Assembly (NCBI RefSeq): GCF_020991375.1
Contig: NZ_JAJLQZ010000021.1
Span: 23,768-87,767 of the forward strand
Direction of reading: 5' to 3'
Source of the DNA: Glycomyces amatae
GTDB lineage: Bacteria > Actinomycetota > Actinomycetes > Mycobacteriales > Micromonosporaceae
DNA: 64,000 nucleotides
Positions 24,881 to 32,133 of this stretch are shown here, one piece after another (the first letter of the stretch is position 1; every line of letters starts with the position of its first letter). Below the pieces are notes generated by a model. That model ran no database searches, was not told the origin of the DNA, and worked only from the letters and a program-made list of their open reading frames with translations. The position numbers and the translations under genes are program-made.

Positions 24881-25183
24881 GGGCTCGCCGCCTTTCCGTC
24901 GAGTGCGAACGCCCCCAGCATAGGCACACCATTTCACCAGGGAAAACACTGTACTGAAGGACTACTCCGCAAGGAGGAGAACGGGAGCGGTGCGCGATAC
25001 CAAAGCCGCCGTCCGCGGGCGGCGGCCGATACCAAAGTCGCAGTGCGGCCCTACCTCCGTCCGAACGATCCGAGGCTCATTCAGGCGAAACCGGTACGAA
25101 CAGGATTCACGCTGGCTACGATCCAGAGCGTTCGATCCGGGACGCGGCACGGGGTGCGCCGCGCGTGGGAAGGGGCCGATCCG
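24881..25183. other. Intergenic region with a short direct repeat
   Basis: About 300 bases between divergent genes. GATACCAAAGYCGC occurs twice, at 24996 and 25028, with a GC hairpin between. AAGGAGGAG at 24971 precedes a GTG whose frame (to 25229) overlaps the next gene and has poor codon bias, so I do not call it. The region 25060-25130 is the most AT-rich part and probably holds the promoter of the next gene. Confidence 0.45.
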
Positions 25184-25669
25184 ATGCCGTACCGCTCTCT
25201 GTCGCTCGCCGCGGCGGCGACCGCGCTGATCCTGTCCGGGTCGGCCTCGACCGCCTCGACGCGGGACGGCGAGGCCGGCGGCTTCTACGCGGACGTGGCC
25301 CTGAACGAGGGCGAGGGCCGGTGCGAGGCCAACGACGTCCCGGTCGGCGCGGCCCCGCCCGCGGCGGTCACCGTCAAGGCGAGCGACGCGCCCCTGGGCT
25401 GCACCGGGCCCGTCCGCCTCGACCTCAAGGGCGACCTCGCGGTCGTCTTCGACGACGCGGAGGGGACCGCCGCGATCGGCGCGATCCGGGTGGACGCGAC
25501 CAAGTTCGGCTTCACCTGCGGCTACGAGTCCGGACGGGTCGTGTTCGAGCGCGACGGCGCGACGCGGACGTACACGGGCGGGCCGTACCGGGGCGAGAAG
25601 GTCGAGGGCCCGTTCGTGTGCCCCGACGCGGTGAACCTCGACTCGGCCTCGCTGACCTTCCACCGGTAG
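25184..25669 (+). CDS. Small secreted protein of unknown function
   Basis: A 161-residue exported protein. The signal peptide is MPYRSLSLAAAATALILSGS, with cleavage near ASTAS. The mature part is about 135 residues, acidic and beta-rich, with four cysteines in two likely disulphides (GRCEAND, APLGCTGP, GFTCGYE, PFVCPDA). The strands DLKGDLAVVFDD and IRVDATKFGFTCGYESGRVVF suggest a single sandwich domain. I do not recognise the family. The start at 25184 has GAAGGGG ten bases upstream. No partner genes. Confidence 0.65.
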   Translation: MPYRSLSLAAAATALILSGSASTASTRDGEAGGFYADVALNEGEGRCEANDVPVGAAPPAAVTVKASDAPLGCTGPVRLDLKGDLAVVFDDAEGTAAIGAIRVDATKFGFTCGYESGRVVFERDGATRTYTGGPYRGEKVEGPFVCPDAVNLDSASLTFHR

Positions 25670-25987
25670 GAGGCGGCCGCAGTGCGCTCCGCGCCGTCAG
25701 CCGCGTCCGAACCGGTCGCCGCCGGGCGGCGGCAGGCCGCCTCCCGCTCACCTGGCACCGCCTGAACCGGCACGGCCGCGCTGCCCGCCTCTCCTGCCGC
25801 CGGGCGGCAGGCCGCCTGAACCGGCACGGCCGCATCGCCCACGGCTTCCACCGCCCGGACCGGCCCCACCGCGCTGCGGCGAGGTGCGCCCGCCGGCCGC
25901 GTCACCGGAAAGCGCGGCCGCGGTGGCCGGACTCCCGCTTCGCGGGCGAACCGACTCGGCGGCCGTGCCCGGGCCGTGGGACTCGGC
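25670..25987. repeat. Gene-free stretch with 54-bp-spaced direct repeats
   Basis: CCTGAACCGGCACGGCCGC occurs at 25761-25779 and 25815-25833, and GCCGCCGGGCGGC, itself a hairpin, occurs before each near 25718 and 25796. The first hairpin may end the secreted-protein transcript. No gene seen. Confidence 0.6.
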
Positions 25988-26632
25988 CTAGTTCGCGATC
26001 GAGACGACGCGGCCCGCGGCGGCCGGGTCCTCGGCCGCGTCGAGCAGCGCCTTCGCGAAGTCGGCCCTGGTGACCTGGAAGCCGCCGGGGACGTTGCGGT
26101 CCAAGGCACTCCGGTAGCGGCCCTTCCCCGGGCGGTCCGTGAGCATCCCGGCGCGGGCGATCGTCCACGGCAGGCCCGAGGCCCGCGCGAGCTCCTCGGC
26201 CCGGCGGGCGTCCGCGTTGGCGTGCCGCAGGACCCGCGCGAGGATCACGGGCTTGACGAAGTACCTGGTGAACGGGTCGTCCCCGGGGCCGGGGCTGTGG
26301 GCGCTGTTGCTGGCGACCACGAGCCGGGCACCGCCCTCGGCCTCGCGCACCGCGGCGGCGGCCGCCCGGGCGGCATCGGCGCAGACGGTCGTGGGCCGCT
26401 TCTGGTCGCGCGGGGCCACGACGCTGACCACGGCCTCGCTGCCGATGACGGCGGGTGCGAGCGACTGGGGGTCGGTCGCCTCGGCGACCACGACGGTGAC
26501 GGCGGCCCGGAGGTCGTCGGGCAGGCGGGCCGGATCGCGCACGACGGCCGCGACCTCGTGCCCGCGGGCGAGCGCCTGGCGCACGACCTCCCGTCCGGTG
26601 CCGCCGGTCGCGCCGAGAACAGTCAGCTTCAT
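25988..26632 (-). CDS. NAD(P)H-binding oxidoreductase, atypical short-chain dehydrogenase
   Basis: A 214-residue single-domain Rossmann protein. The dinucleotide site is MKLTVLGATGGTGREVV (GxxGxxG at residues 7-13), with VVRDPARL at the end of the second strand. Later blocks are ARLVVASNSAHSPG, ARRAEELARASGLPWTIARAG and FQVTRADFAKALLDA. This is the NmrA-like/NAD(P)-binding SDR_a5 pattern without a Tyr-x-x-x-Lys pair, so it may be a redox sensor or a quinone or flavin reductase. It is divergent from a TetR gene, with two operator copies between them, and is very likely repressed by it. Confidence 0.85.
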   Translation of the reverse strand: MKLTVLGATGGTGREVVRQALARGHEVAAVVRDPARLPDDLRAAVTVVVAEATDPQSLAPAVIGSEAVVSVVAPRDQKRPTTVCADAARAAAAAVREAEGGARLVVASNSAHSPGPGDDPFTRYFVKPVILARVLRHANADARRAEELARASGLPWTIARAGMLTDRPGKGRYRSALDRNVPGGFQVTRADFAKALLDAAEDPAAAGRVVSIAN

Positions 26633-26649
26633 GATACCCCTCGAAGGTT

Positions 26650-26694
26650 GGTGAGTATTCACTAACCATTAGACTAGGTAAGTATTCACTCACC
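26650..26694. promoter_or_regulatory. Two TetR operator copies in a divergent promoter
   Basis: GGTGAGTATTCACTAACC (26650-26667) and GGTAAGTATTCACTCACC (26677-26694) share a GTRAGTATTCAC palindromic core, 27 bases apart. They fill the AT-rich 76-base gap between the oxidoreductase and tetR genes, so both genes are probably repressed together. Confidence 0.75.
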
Positions 26695-26708
26695 CGTCAA
26701 GGGAGATC

Positions 26709-27275
26709 ATGGGCACACGAGACCGCATCCTGGACGCCGCCGCCTCGGTCATGCGCGACCGCGGCGTCGCCCACGCCACCACCAAGGAGATCGCCCGCGT
26801 CGCCGACTGCTCGGAAGCGCTGCTGTACAAGCACTTCCCGAGCAAGACGGCACTGCTCCTCCACGTGCTCCAGGAGCGCATGCCCGCGTTCGGCGCGAAG
26901 GCCGTGCCCGGCGAGGCGACCGTGGAGGCGAACCTCGAGGCCGTCGCCCGCAGCGCGGCGCGCTTCTACCTGCGCGGCTTCCCGATGATGGCCTCGGCGG
27001 TCGCCCAGCCCGAGCTCCTGGCCGCGCTGCGCGACGCCCTCGCCGAGCACGGGGCCGGGCCCGGCCGCCCGGTCGACGCCGTCGCCGACTACCTGGCGGC
27101 GGAGCAGCGGCTCGGGCGCGTGGCGGCGACCGCCGACCCGGACGCCGCAGCGGCGCTCCTCATGGGCGCGTGCTTCCAGCAGGGGTTCCTCGCCTACTTC
27201 AACGGCGGCGCCGACATCCCGAAGACGTTGGCGGCCATGCTCGTCGCCGCGGTCATGCCGGGCCTGCGGCCGTAA
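26709..27275 (+). CDS. TetR family transcriptional regulator
   Basis: A 188-residue repressor with a clear N-terminal helix-turn-helix (TRDRILDAAASVMRDRGVAHA, TTKEIARVADCSEALLYKHFPSKTALL). The C-terminal domain (about residues 70-185) is alanine-rich and helical, with LLMGACFQQGFLAYF near the end lining a probable ligand pocket. It lies divergent from the oxidoreductase gene, with two palindromic sites between, and probably controls both. GGGAGA lies just before the ATG. The inducer is unknown, though the pair recalls regulators of quinone or aldehyde stress genes. Confidence 0.9.
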   Translation: MGTRDRILDAAASVMRDRGVAHATTKEIARVADCSEALLYKHFPSKTALLLHVLQERMPAFGAKAVPGEATVEANLEAVARSAARFYLRGFPMMASAVAQPELLAALRDALAEHGAGPGRPVDAVADYLAAEQRLGRVAATADPDAAAALLMGACFQQGFLAYFNGGADIPKTLAAMLVAAVMPGLRP

Positions 27276-27323
27276 GCGGCACGAATCCCGAAACACACTC
27301 GCGATTCGTACTAGTCTCGTGGG

Positions 27324-28076
27324 ATGGCGATCCGATGGACTACCGCGTTCTGGGACTTTCCCGCCGAAGGCTTCGAGGCGGGCATCGCGTTCTGGCTCAA
27401 GGTCACCGACACGACGCTCTCACCCCGCCGCGGCCCGGACGGCGCGTTCGCGACCCTGGTCCCCGCCGAGGGCGACCCGTGCCTGCGGGTGCAGCGCGTC
27501 CGGGAAGGCAAGGGCGGCAACCACCTCGACCTGCACGTGGACGACGTGGAGGCCGAGGCCGAGCGCGCCCGGGAGCTCGGCGCGACCCTCGTGGCGCGGG
27601 AGGAGGGCCTCGTGGTCCTGCGCTCCCCCGGCGGCTTCGCGTTCTGCCTGGTCGAGCATGAGGGCGAAGCCGAGGTACCGCCGCCGCTGACATGGCCCGG
27701 CGGCCAGCGCAGCCGCACCGACCAGCTCTGCATCGACGTCCCGCCGCAGGCCTTCGACCACGAGCTGATGTTCTGGCAGTCGCTCACCGGCTGGCCGCAG
27801 ACCGGCAAGGACTGGCGGGAGTTCCGCCGGCTCGTGCCCCCGCGGGAGATCCCGCTGCACTTCCTCCTCCAGCGGCTGGACTCGGCCGAGCAGGGGCAGA
27901 GCACCGCCGCGCACATCGACCTGTCCTGCGTCGGCGTCGAGGCCGAGACCGAGCGGCACGTGGCGCTGGGCGCCGAGGCCCTCCGGCGCCACCAGTACTG
28001 GCAGGTCATGCGCGACCCCGCGGGGCTGACGTACTGCATCACCGACAAGAACCCGGACTGGCACCCGAGCGACTGA
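27324..28076 (+). CDS. VOC family protein with two glyoxalase-like domains
   Basis: A 250-residue protein with two VOC units. Domain 1 is about residues 5-113, with AFWDFPAEGFEAGIAFWLKV and NHLDLHVDDVEAEAERARELGA, ending VLRSPGGFAFCLVEHEG. Domain 2 runs from about 130, with QLCIDVPPQAFDHELMFWQSLTGW and AHIDLSCVGVEAETERHVALGAE, ending VMRDPAGLTYCITD. The His and Glu/Asp positions of the Glyoxalase_6 pattern are partly kept. Substrate is unknown. The gene follows the TetR gene by 48 bases on the same strand and may be co-transcribed with it. Confidence 0.85.
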   Translation: MAIRWTTAFWDFPAEGFEAGIAFWLKVTDTTLSPRRGPDGAFATLVPAEGDPCLRVQRVREGKGGNHLDLHVDDVEAEAERARELGATLVAREEGLVVLRSPGGFAFCLVEHEGEAEVPPPLTWPGGQRSRTDQLCIDVPPQAFDHELMFWQSLTGWPQTGKDWREFRRLVPPREIPLHFLLQRLDSAEQGQSTAAHIDLSCVGVEAETERHVALGAEALRRHQYWQVMRDPAGLTYCITDKNPDWHPSD

Positions 28077-28112
28077 GGCTCCCCCGGAACAGAGAGGCCG
28101 GTCACCGATGCG

Positions 28113-28148
28113 CCTATAGCTTGTAGGTGAAGGCCTAAAGGCTATAGG
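28113..28148. promoter_or_regulatory. Twin CCTA-N7-TAGG operators before a TetR gene
   Basis: Two 15-base palindromes, CCTATAGCTTGTAGG (28113-28127) and CCTAAAGGCTATAGG (28134-28148), start 21 bases apart, two helical turns, and end eight bases before the GTG start. Together they also form a larger inverted repeat GCCTATAGC ... GCTATAGGC. This is a clear autoregulatory site for the TetR protein encoded next. Confidence 0.75.
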
Positions 28149-28156
28149 CTGGGCGG

Positions 28157-28750
28157 GTGAACCGTGCCGCCCTGACCGCGTCCGCCGTCGTCGCCGACGC
28201 GGCCTCGCTCGCCGACGAGGCGGGGTTCGACGCCGTCACGCTCTCGGCGGTCGCGCGACGCCTCGGCGTGCGCACGCCTAGCCTGTACTCCCACGTCCGC
28301 GACCTGGAGGCGCTGCTGGACGGCGTCGCCGCCCTCGCGCTCGCCGAACTCGCCGCCCGCGTCGCCGACGCCGTCGCGGGCCGCGCGGGCCGGGCCGCCC
28401 TGGAGGGGTACGCGACGGCGCACCGGGCGTACGCGCGGGACTCGCCGGGCCGGTGGCAGTCGCTCCAGCGGCGCGCCGGCGACGCCGTCGTCCGCTCCGA
28501 GGCCGCCCGGGAGACCGTCGCGCTGGCCCGCGCGGTGCTCAGGGGCTACCCCGTCCCGCAGACCGAGCACGTGCACGCCGTGCGCCTGCTGGGCAGCACC
28601 ATCAACGGCTTCCTCGCGCTCGAGCGCATCGGCGGCTTCGACCACAGCGAACCCTCGCCCGAGGCGTCCTGGTCGAGGACCGTCGACGCCCTCGACGCCC
28701 TGCTCCTGGCCTGGCCCGCCGCTCCACGAGACCGAAAGGCCCCACTGTGA
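28157..28750 (+). CDS. TetR family regulator with WHG-type C-terminal domain
   Basis: A 197-residue repressor starting at GTG. The helix-turn-helix is at about residues 15-58 (ADEAGFDAVTLSAVARRLGV, RTPSLYSHVRDLEALL). The C-terminal domain (LEGYATAHRAYARDSPGRW, then LLGSTINGFLALERIGGF) is the TetR_C_13/WHG type found next to small-molecule catabolic genes. Its stop overlaps the GTG of the SGNH hydrolase by four bases, so the two are translationally coupled. Twin palindromes lie immediately upstream, so the operon is probably self-repressed. Confidence 0.88.
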   Translation: MNRAALTASAVVADAASLADEAGFDAVTLSAVARRLGVRTPSLYSHVRDLEALLDGVAALALAELAARVADAVAGRAGRAALEGYATAHRAYARDSPGRWQSLQRRAGDAVVRSEAARETVALARAVLRGYPVPQTEHVHAVRLLGSTINGFLALERIGGFDHSEPSPEASWSRTVDALDALLLAWPAAPRDRKAPL

Positions 28751-29895
28751 TCACCGTGCCCGTCGCACCGCTCGTCCGAGGCGCCGCCGAACTGGAGGCG
28801 ACCGACCGCGGCCTGCGGCCGCACCGCCTGCCGGCACGGGCCCGCGAGCAGTTCCCCGACCCGTACCTGCTGGCCATGGAGGAGCAGCCCGCGGGCGTGC
28901 GCCTGGCGATGAGGACGAGCGCGCGCACGCTCCGGCTCGTCGTCCACCCCGTGCACCGGGGGTTCCGGGGCGTCGACCGCCCGAGGGGCGGCATCGACCT
29001 CGTGGTCGACGGCGGCCTGTTCGCCAGTGACGCGCTCGACGGCGGCGACCTCGTCGAGACCGACCTGCGGACCGGCGCGACCGAGTTCCGGCCGGGAAGC
29101 GCGCACACCGCGGTCTTCGACGGTCTTCCCGAGGGCGACAAGCGCATCGAGATGTGGCTGCCGCACAACGAGGCGGTGGAGTTGATCGAGCTGCGCGCCG
29201 ACGGGCCGGTGCGCCCGGCCGAGGCCGCCGGCCGCCGCTGGGTGCACCACGGCAGCTCGATCAGCCAGGGGTCCAACGCGGCTTCGCCGGCCCGCACCTG
29301 GCCGGCCGTGGCGAGCCGCCTGGGCGGCGTCGAGCTGCGCAACCTCGGCCTCGGCGGCAACGCGTTCGTCGACCCGTTCACCGCCCGCGCCGTCCGCGAC
29401 GCCCCGGCCGACCTCATCAGCGTGAAGCTCGGCATCAACGTGGTGAACCTCGACGGGATGCGGCTGCGGGTGTTCACGCCCGCCGTCGAGGGCTTCCTCG
29501 ACACGATCCGCGAAGGGCACCCCGAGACGCCGCTGCTGCTGGTCTCGCCGATCTTCTGCGGCATCCACGAGGACACGCCGGGGCCGGGCGCCGTCGATCC
29601 CGACAGCATCGGGACCGGCCGGGTCCGCTTCACCGCGACCGGCCCCCGAGGGGACGAGCGGAACGGGCGGCTCACCCTGCGGGTCGTCCGCGAGGCCCTG
29701 GCGGCGGTGGCCGAGCGCCGCAAGGACGACCCGAACCTGCATTACCTCGACGGGACCCGCCTCTACGGCGAGCGGGACGCCGCCGCGCATCCGCTGCCGG
29801 ACGCGCTGCACCCCGACACCGAGGCGCACCGGCTGATCGGCGAGCGGTTCGCCGAGCACGCCTTCGCCCCCGGCGGGCCGTTCGCCGCGCGCTGA
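28747..29895 (+). CDS. SGNH/GDSL-type esterase with N-terminal beta-sandwich domain
   Basis: A 382-residue enzyme starting at GTG 28747 with a four-base overlap with the regulator. Residues 1-160 are a beta-rich accessory domain (VRLAMRTSARTLRLVVHPVH, IEMWLPHNEAVELIEL). The catalytic SGNH blocks follow: block I HHGSSISQG (nucleophile Ser), block II NLGLGGNAF (Gly, Asn), block III VKLGINVVN (Asn) and block V DALHPDTEAH (Asp-x-x-His). It should hydrolyse an ester, perhaps an acetylated sugar, given the accessory domain and cytoplasmic location (no signal peptide). The self-regulated operon suggests induction by the substrate or product. Confidence 0.87.
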   Translation: MITVPVAPLVRGAAELEATDRGLRPHRLPARAREQFPDPYLLAMEEQPAGVRLAMRTSARTLRLVVHPVHRGFRGVDRPRGGIDLVVDGGLFASDALDGGDLVETDLRTGATEFRPGSAHTAVFDGLPEGDKRIEMWLPHNEAVELIELRADGPVRPAEAAGRRWVHHGSSISQGSNAASPARTWPAVASRLGGVELRNLGLGGNAFVDPFTARAVRDAPADLISVKLGINVVNLDGMRLRVFTPAVEGFLDTIREGHPETPLLLVSPIFCGIHEDTPGPGAVDPDSIGTGRVRFTATGPRGDERNGRLTLRVVREALAAVAERRKDDPNLHYLDGTRLYGERDAAAHPLPDALHPDTEAHRLIGERFAEHAFAPGGPFAAR

Positions 29896-30025
29896 GCGCG
29901 CTTCGTCACGGCACCGGCCCCCGCGGGCACTCGGCGTGCGCGCGAACGCTCCCACCGGGTCCGCGTCCGGAATTCGGGGAAACAGTCCCTTCCGGAGTCT
30001 TGTGCGGTTCGACTGAGAAAGTTAC

Positions 30026-30059
30026 CTTTATCTATAAGTAAAGCTTCCTTATCGATAAG
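30026..30059. promoter_or_regulatory. Two AT-rich palindromes before the chitinase gene
   Basis: CTTATCGATAAG (30048-30059) is a perfect 12-base palindrome touching the ribosome site; CTTTATCTATAAG (30026-30038) is a near copy 22 bases upstream. They lie in an AT-rich island between two GC-rich genes and are candidate operators for the chitinase gene. Confidence 0.5.
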
Positions 30060-30069
30060 AGGTGAGCCC

Positions 30070-31002
30070 ATGCTCCGTCGACCCCGCCGGCAGCTCCTCG
30101 CGCTGTTCGGCTCCTTCATCCTCGCCGCGGCCCTCGCCACCGGCGTCTCCGCGTCGGTCGCCAACGCCGACGTGAACGCCCAGGCCGCCTGCGCCGCACC
30201 GTGGAACGCGGGCACCGTCTACACCCAGGGCAACGTCGCGTCGTACAACGGCCAGAACTGGACCGCCCAGTGGTGGACCCAGGGCGAGACCCCCGGCACC
30301 ACCGGCGAGTGGGGCGTGTGGCGAGGCGCCGTCGCCTGCGGCGGCGGCACCGACCCGGGCGACCCCGGCGACCCCGACCCGTCCGGCGCGATCGTCACCG
30401 AGGCCCAGTTCAACCAGATGTTCCCGAACCGGAACTCCTTCTACACCTACCAGGGCTTCGTCAACGCCGCCGCCTCGTTCCCGGCCTTCGGCAACACCGG
30501 CAGCGACACCGTCCAGCGCCAGGAGGTCGCGGCCTTCCTCGCGAACGCGTCGCACGAGACCGGCGGGCTCGTCCACATCGTGGAGCAGAACCAGGCGAAC
30601 TACCCGCACTACTGCGACGCGGGCCAGCCCTACGGCTGCCCGGCGGGCAACAGCGCCTACTACGGCCGCGGTCCGATCCAGCTGAGCTGGAACTTCAACT
30701 ACAAGGCCGCCGGCGACCACCTCGGCCTGCCGCTGCTGAACAACCCGTGGCTCGTCGAGCAGGACGCGACCGTGGCCTGGCAGGCCGCCCTCTGGTACTG
30801 GAACACCCAGAGCGGCCCGGGCACCATGTCCGGCCACACCGCCATGACCACCGGCACGGGCTTCGGCCAGTCCATCTGGTCCATCAACGGCTCCATCGAG
30901 TGCAACGGCGGCAACCCCGCCCAGGTCCAGAGCCGCGTGAGCAAGTACCAGAGCTTCACCGGCATCCTGGGCGTCGCCCCGGGCGGCAACCTCTACTGCT
31001 GA
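30070..31002 (+). CDS. Secreted GH19 chitinase with N-terminal CBM5/12
   Basis: A 310-residue secreted enzyme. The signal peptide runs to about residue 34 (SVANADVNA). Residues 38-92 form a chitin-binding CBM5/12 (CAAPWNAGTVYTQGNVASYN, then WTAQWWTQGETP and WGVWRG). A Gly/Asp/Pro linker (GGGTDPGDPGDPDPSG) leads to the GH19 domain from about 112 to the end: FNQMFPNRNSFYTYQGF, the catalytic-acid region FLANASHETGG, YYGRGPIQLSWNFNYKAAG, and GFGQSIWSINGSIECNGG. It cleaves chitin by inversion outside the cell. AGAGGTGAG lies just before the ATG. An AT-rich palindrome pair sits upstream, and a hairpin follows the stop. Confidence 0.95.
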   Translation: MLRRPRRQLLALFGSFILAAALATGVSASVANADVNAQAACAAPWNAGTVYTQGNVASYNGQNWTAQWWTQGETPGTTGEWGVWRGAVACGGGTDPGDPGDPDPSGAIVTEAQFNQMFPNRNSFYTYQGFVNAAASFPAFGNTGSDTVQRQEVAAFLANASHETGGLVHIVEQNQANYPHYCDAGQPYGCPAGNSAYYGRGPIQLSWNFNYKAAGDHLGLPLLNNPWLVEQDATVAWQAALWYWNTQSGPGTMSGHTAMTTGTGFGQSIWSINGSIECNGGNPAQVQSRVSKYQSFTGILGVAPGGNLYC

Positions 31003-31021
31003 TCGGCTGAAAGAGGAACGC

Positions 31022-31057
31022 GGGCCGGCCGGGGATCCACCAATCCCCGACCGGCCC
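31022..31057 (+). terminator. Hairpin terminator after the chitinase gene
   Basis: Stem GGGCCGG-CC-GGGGAT paired with ATCCCC-GA-CCGGCCC, a small internal mismatch and six-base loop, 20 bases after the stop. Confidence 0.65.
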
Positions 31058-31149
31058 TTCGCGGGCACCGGCCGTTCTGGGGAGGCGTGCCCTTCAGACT
31101 CCGCGGACCGCCCGAGGTTCAGTCGCCGGGCCGCGGAGCGCCTTGTGCG

Positions 31150-31485
31150 TCAATGGATGTCGGGGTCGGCGATGAGCTCCTGGACCTGCTGCATGATCCA
31201 ACCGCACCACTCGTCGCCGCTCCACCTGCCGTTCCATTCGGGAACGTCCTCGGGATCGTCGGTGAACCGGCAGCACTCGCGCGGCCCCGCGCCGTCCTCG
31301 ACGTCGAGCAGGTACTCGGTGATCTTGCGGGCGCGGGCCGGGAACGAGTCGAGCCGGTAGAGGGAGAAGACCGCCGGGCCCCTCCGGAAGTCGCCGAGGT
31401 GGCCGTCCACGCCCGGTTTGCCGTCGGAGCGGAGGTTGTAGGGATCGTCGTCAGGGACCGTGGGTCCCGTTGCGCGGCTAGCCAT
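31150..31485 (-). CDS. Small hypothetical protein, second gene of a two-gene unit
   Basis: A 111-residue protein of unknown family. It is acidic and aromatic-rich: DDDPYNLRSDGKPGVDGHLG, AVFSLYRLDSFPARARKITE, then CCRFTDDPEDVPEWNGRWSG and WCGWIMQQVQELIADPDIH. There is no signal peptide or membrane helix, so it is probably cytoplasmic. Three cysteines cluster near residues 70-95. It overlaps the preceding gene by eight bases, so the two are probably made together and may interact. A toxin-immunity or partner-protein role is possible given the island context but is not shown by any motif. Confidence 0.6.
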   Translation of the reverse strand: MASRATGPTVPDDDPYNLRSDGKPGVDGHLGDFRRGPAVFSLYRLDSFPARARKITEYLLDVEDGAGPRECCRFTDDPEDVPEWNGRWSGDEWCGWIMQQVQELIADPDIH

Positions 31486-31810
31486 TGCAAAAGCGCACCG
31501 AGGCCGGGGCCGCGGCGATGATGCGGTGGCCCGAGTAGAAGGCGCGGAACGCCTGCTCCTCGATCCAGATCTTCGAGTGGGGCTTCAGGCCGGACCAGAA
31601 CCGGCCCCAGGTCGCCTTCAGGTTCCCGGAGTTGAGCCCGGAGACGATGAGTACGACGTCGTCCCGCCGCTCCCCAGTGAGCACCTGGAACGAGTCCGGC
31701 GCGTCGGGCCCCGAAGCGCGGACCGTGTAGGACCGGTACTCGTCGCGGAAGACCCCTCGGTCGAGTGGACTCCGACCGGAGTCACCGGCCGCATTCGGGT
31801 CGCTCATCAT
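31478..31810 (-). CDS. Small hypothetical protein, first gene of a two-gene unit
   Basis: A 110-residue protein of unknown family, starting with ATGATG after GGAGG. Residues 25-60 (YRSYTVRASGPDAPDSFQVL, TGERRDDVVLIVSGLNS) look like a beta-alpha unit. The C-terminal half is basic and aromatic (WGRFWSGLKPHSKIWIEEQA, FRAFYSGHRIIAAAPASVRF). No signal peptide. The gene overlaps the next by eight bases and is divergent from the Scr1-type regulator gene 323 bases away. Its base composition is less GC-rich than the flanking chromosome, consistent with an acquired island. Confidence 0.6.
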   Translation of the reverse strand: MMSDPNAAGDSGRSPLDRGVFRDEYRSYTVRASGPDAPDSFQVLTGERRDDVVLIVSGLNSGNLKATWGRFWSGLKPHSKIWIEEQAFRAFYSGHRIIAAAPASVRFCNG

Positions 31811-32020
31811 GCGCCTCCATTTCAGACTGTCGGATTGCCGACAGATTTCTCGTCCGGGGATCGCAATGAGGTCTGGGAGGAGCGACCCCCGGACTTCCCC
31901 ACCGATCGCGAGTCGTACAAGGTGGCCCGCGATGCAATGAATCTAAGCGGTGGACTTGGGAGGCAGAAGGTTCGACGCGAGAGCACTCCTTGCAGGTAAG
32001 AGACCCGCGCAAGATTGACC

Positions 32021-32046
32021 GGAAAGTTTTGCGCCCCAAACTTTCC
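32021..32046. promoter_or_regulatory. Perfect inverted repeat upstream of the Scr1-type regulator gene
   Basis: GGAAAGTTT and AAACTTTCC, nine-base perfect arms around eight bases, about 90 bases before the regulator start in an AT-rich region. The symmetry fits a site for a dimeric helix-turn-helix protein, perhaps the one encoded next. Confidence 0.55.
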
Positions 32047-32133
32047 TACCCCCGATCCCTTTTGAACCGAATCAGTCGGCGCGTGTACCGTCTCGTTACA
32101 GTGCGTTTCCACCAACGAACTCCGGAGGGTCCG

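Noticed and set aside
24990..25229. GTG-started 79-codon frame preceded by AAGGAGGAG
   Set aside because: It overlaps the better-supported secreted-protein gene in another frame, and its product is Arg-rich without structure; the ribosome-like motif may be chance.
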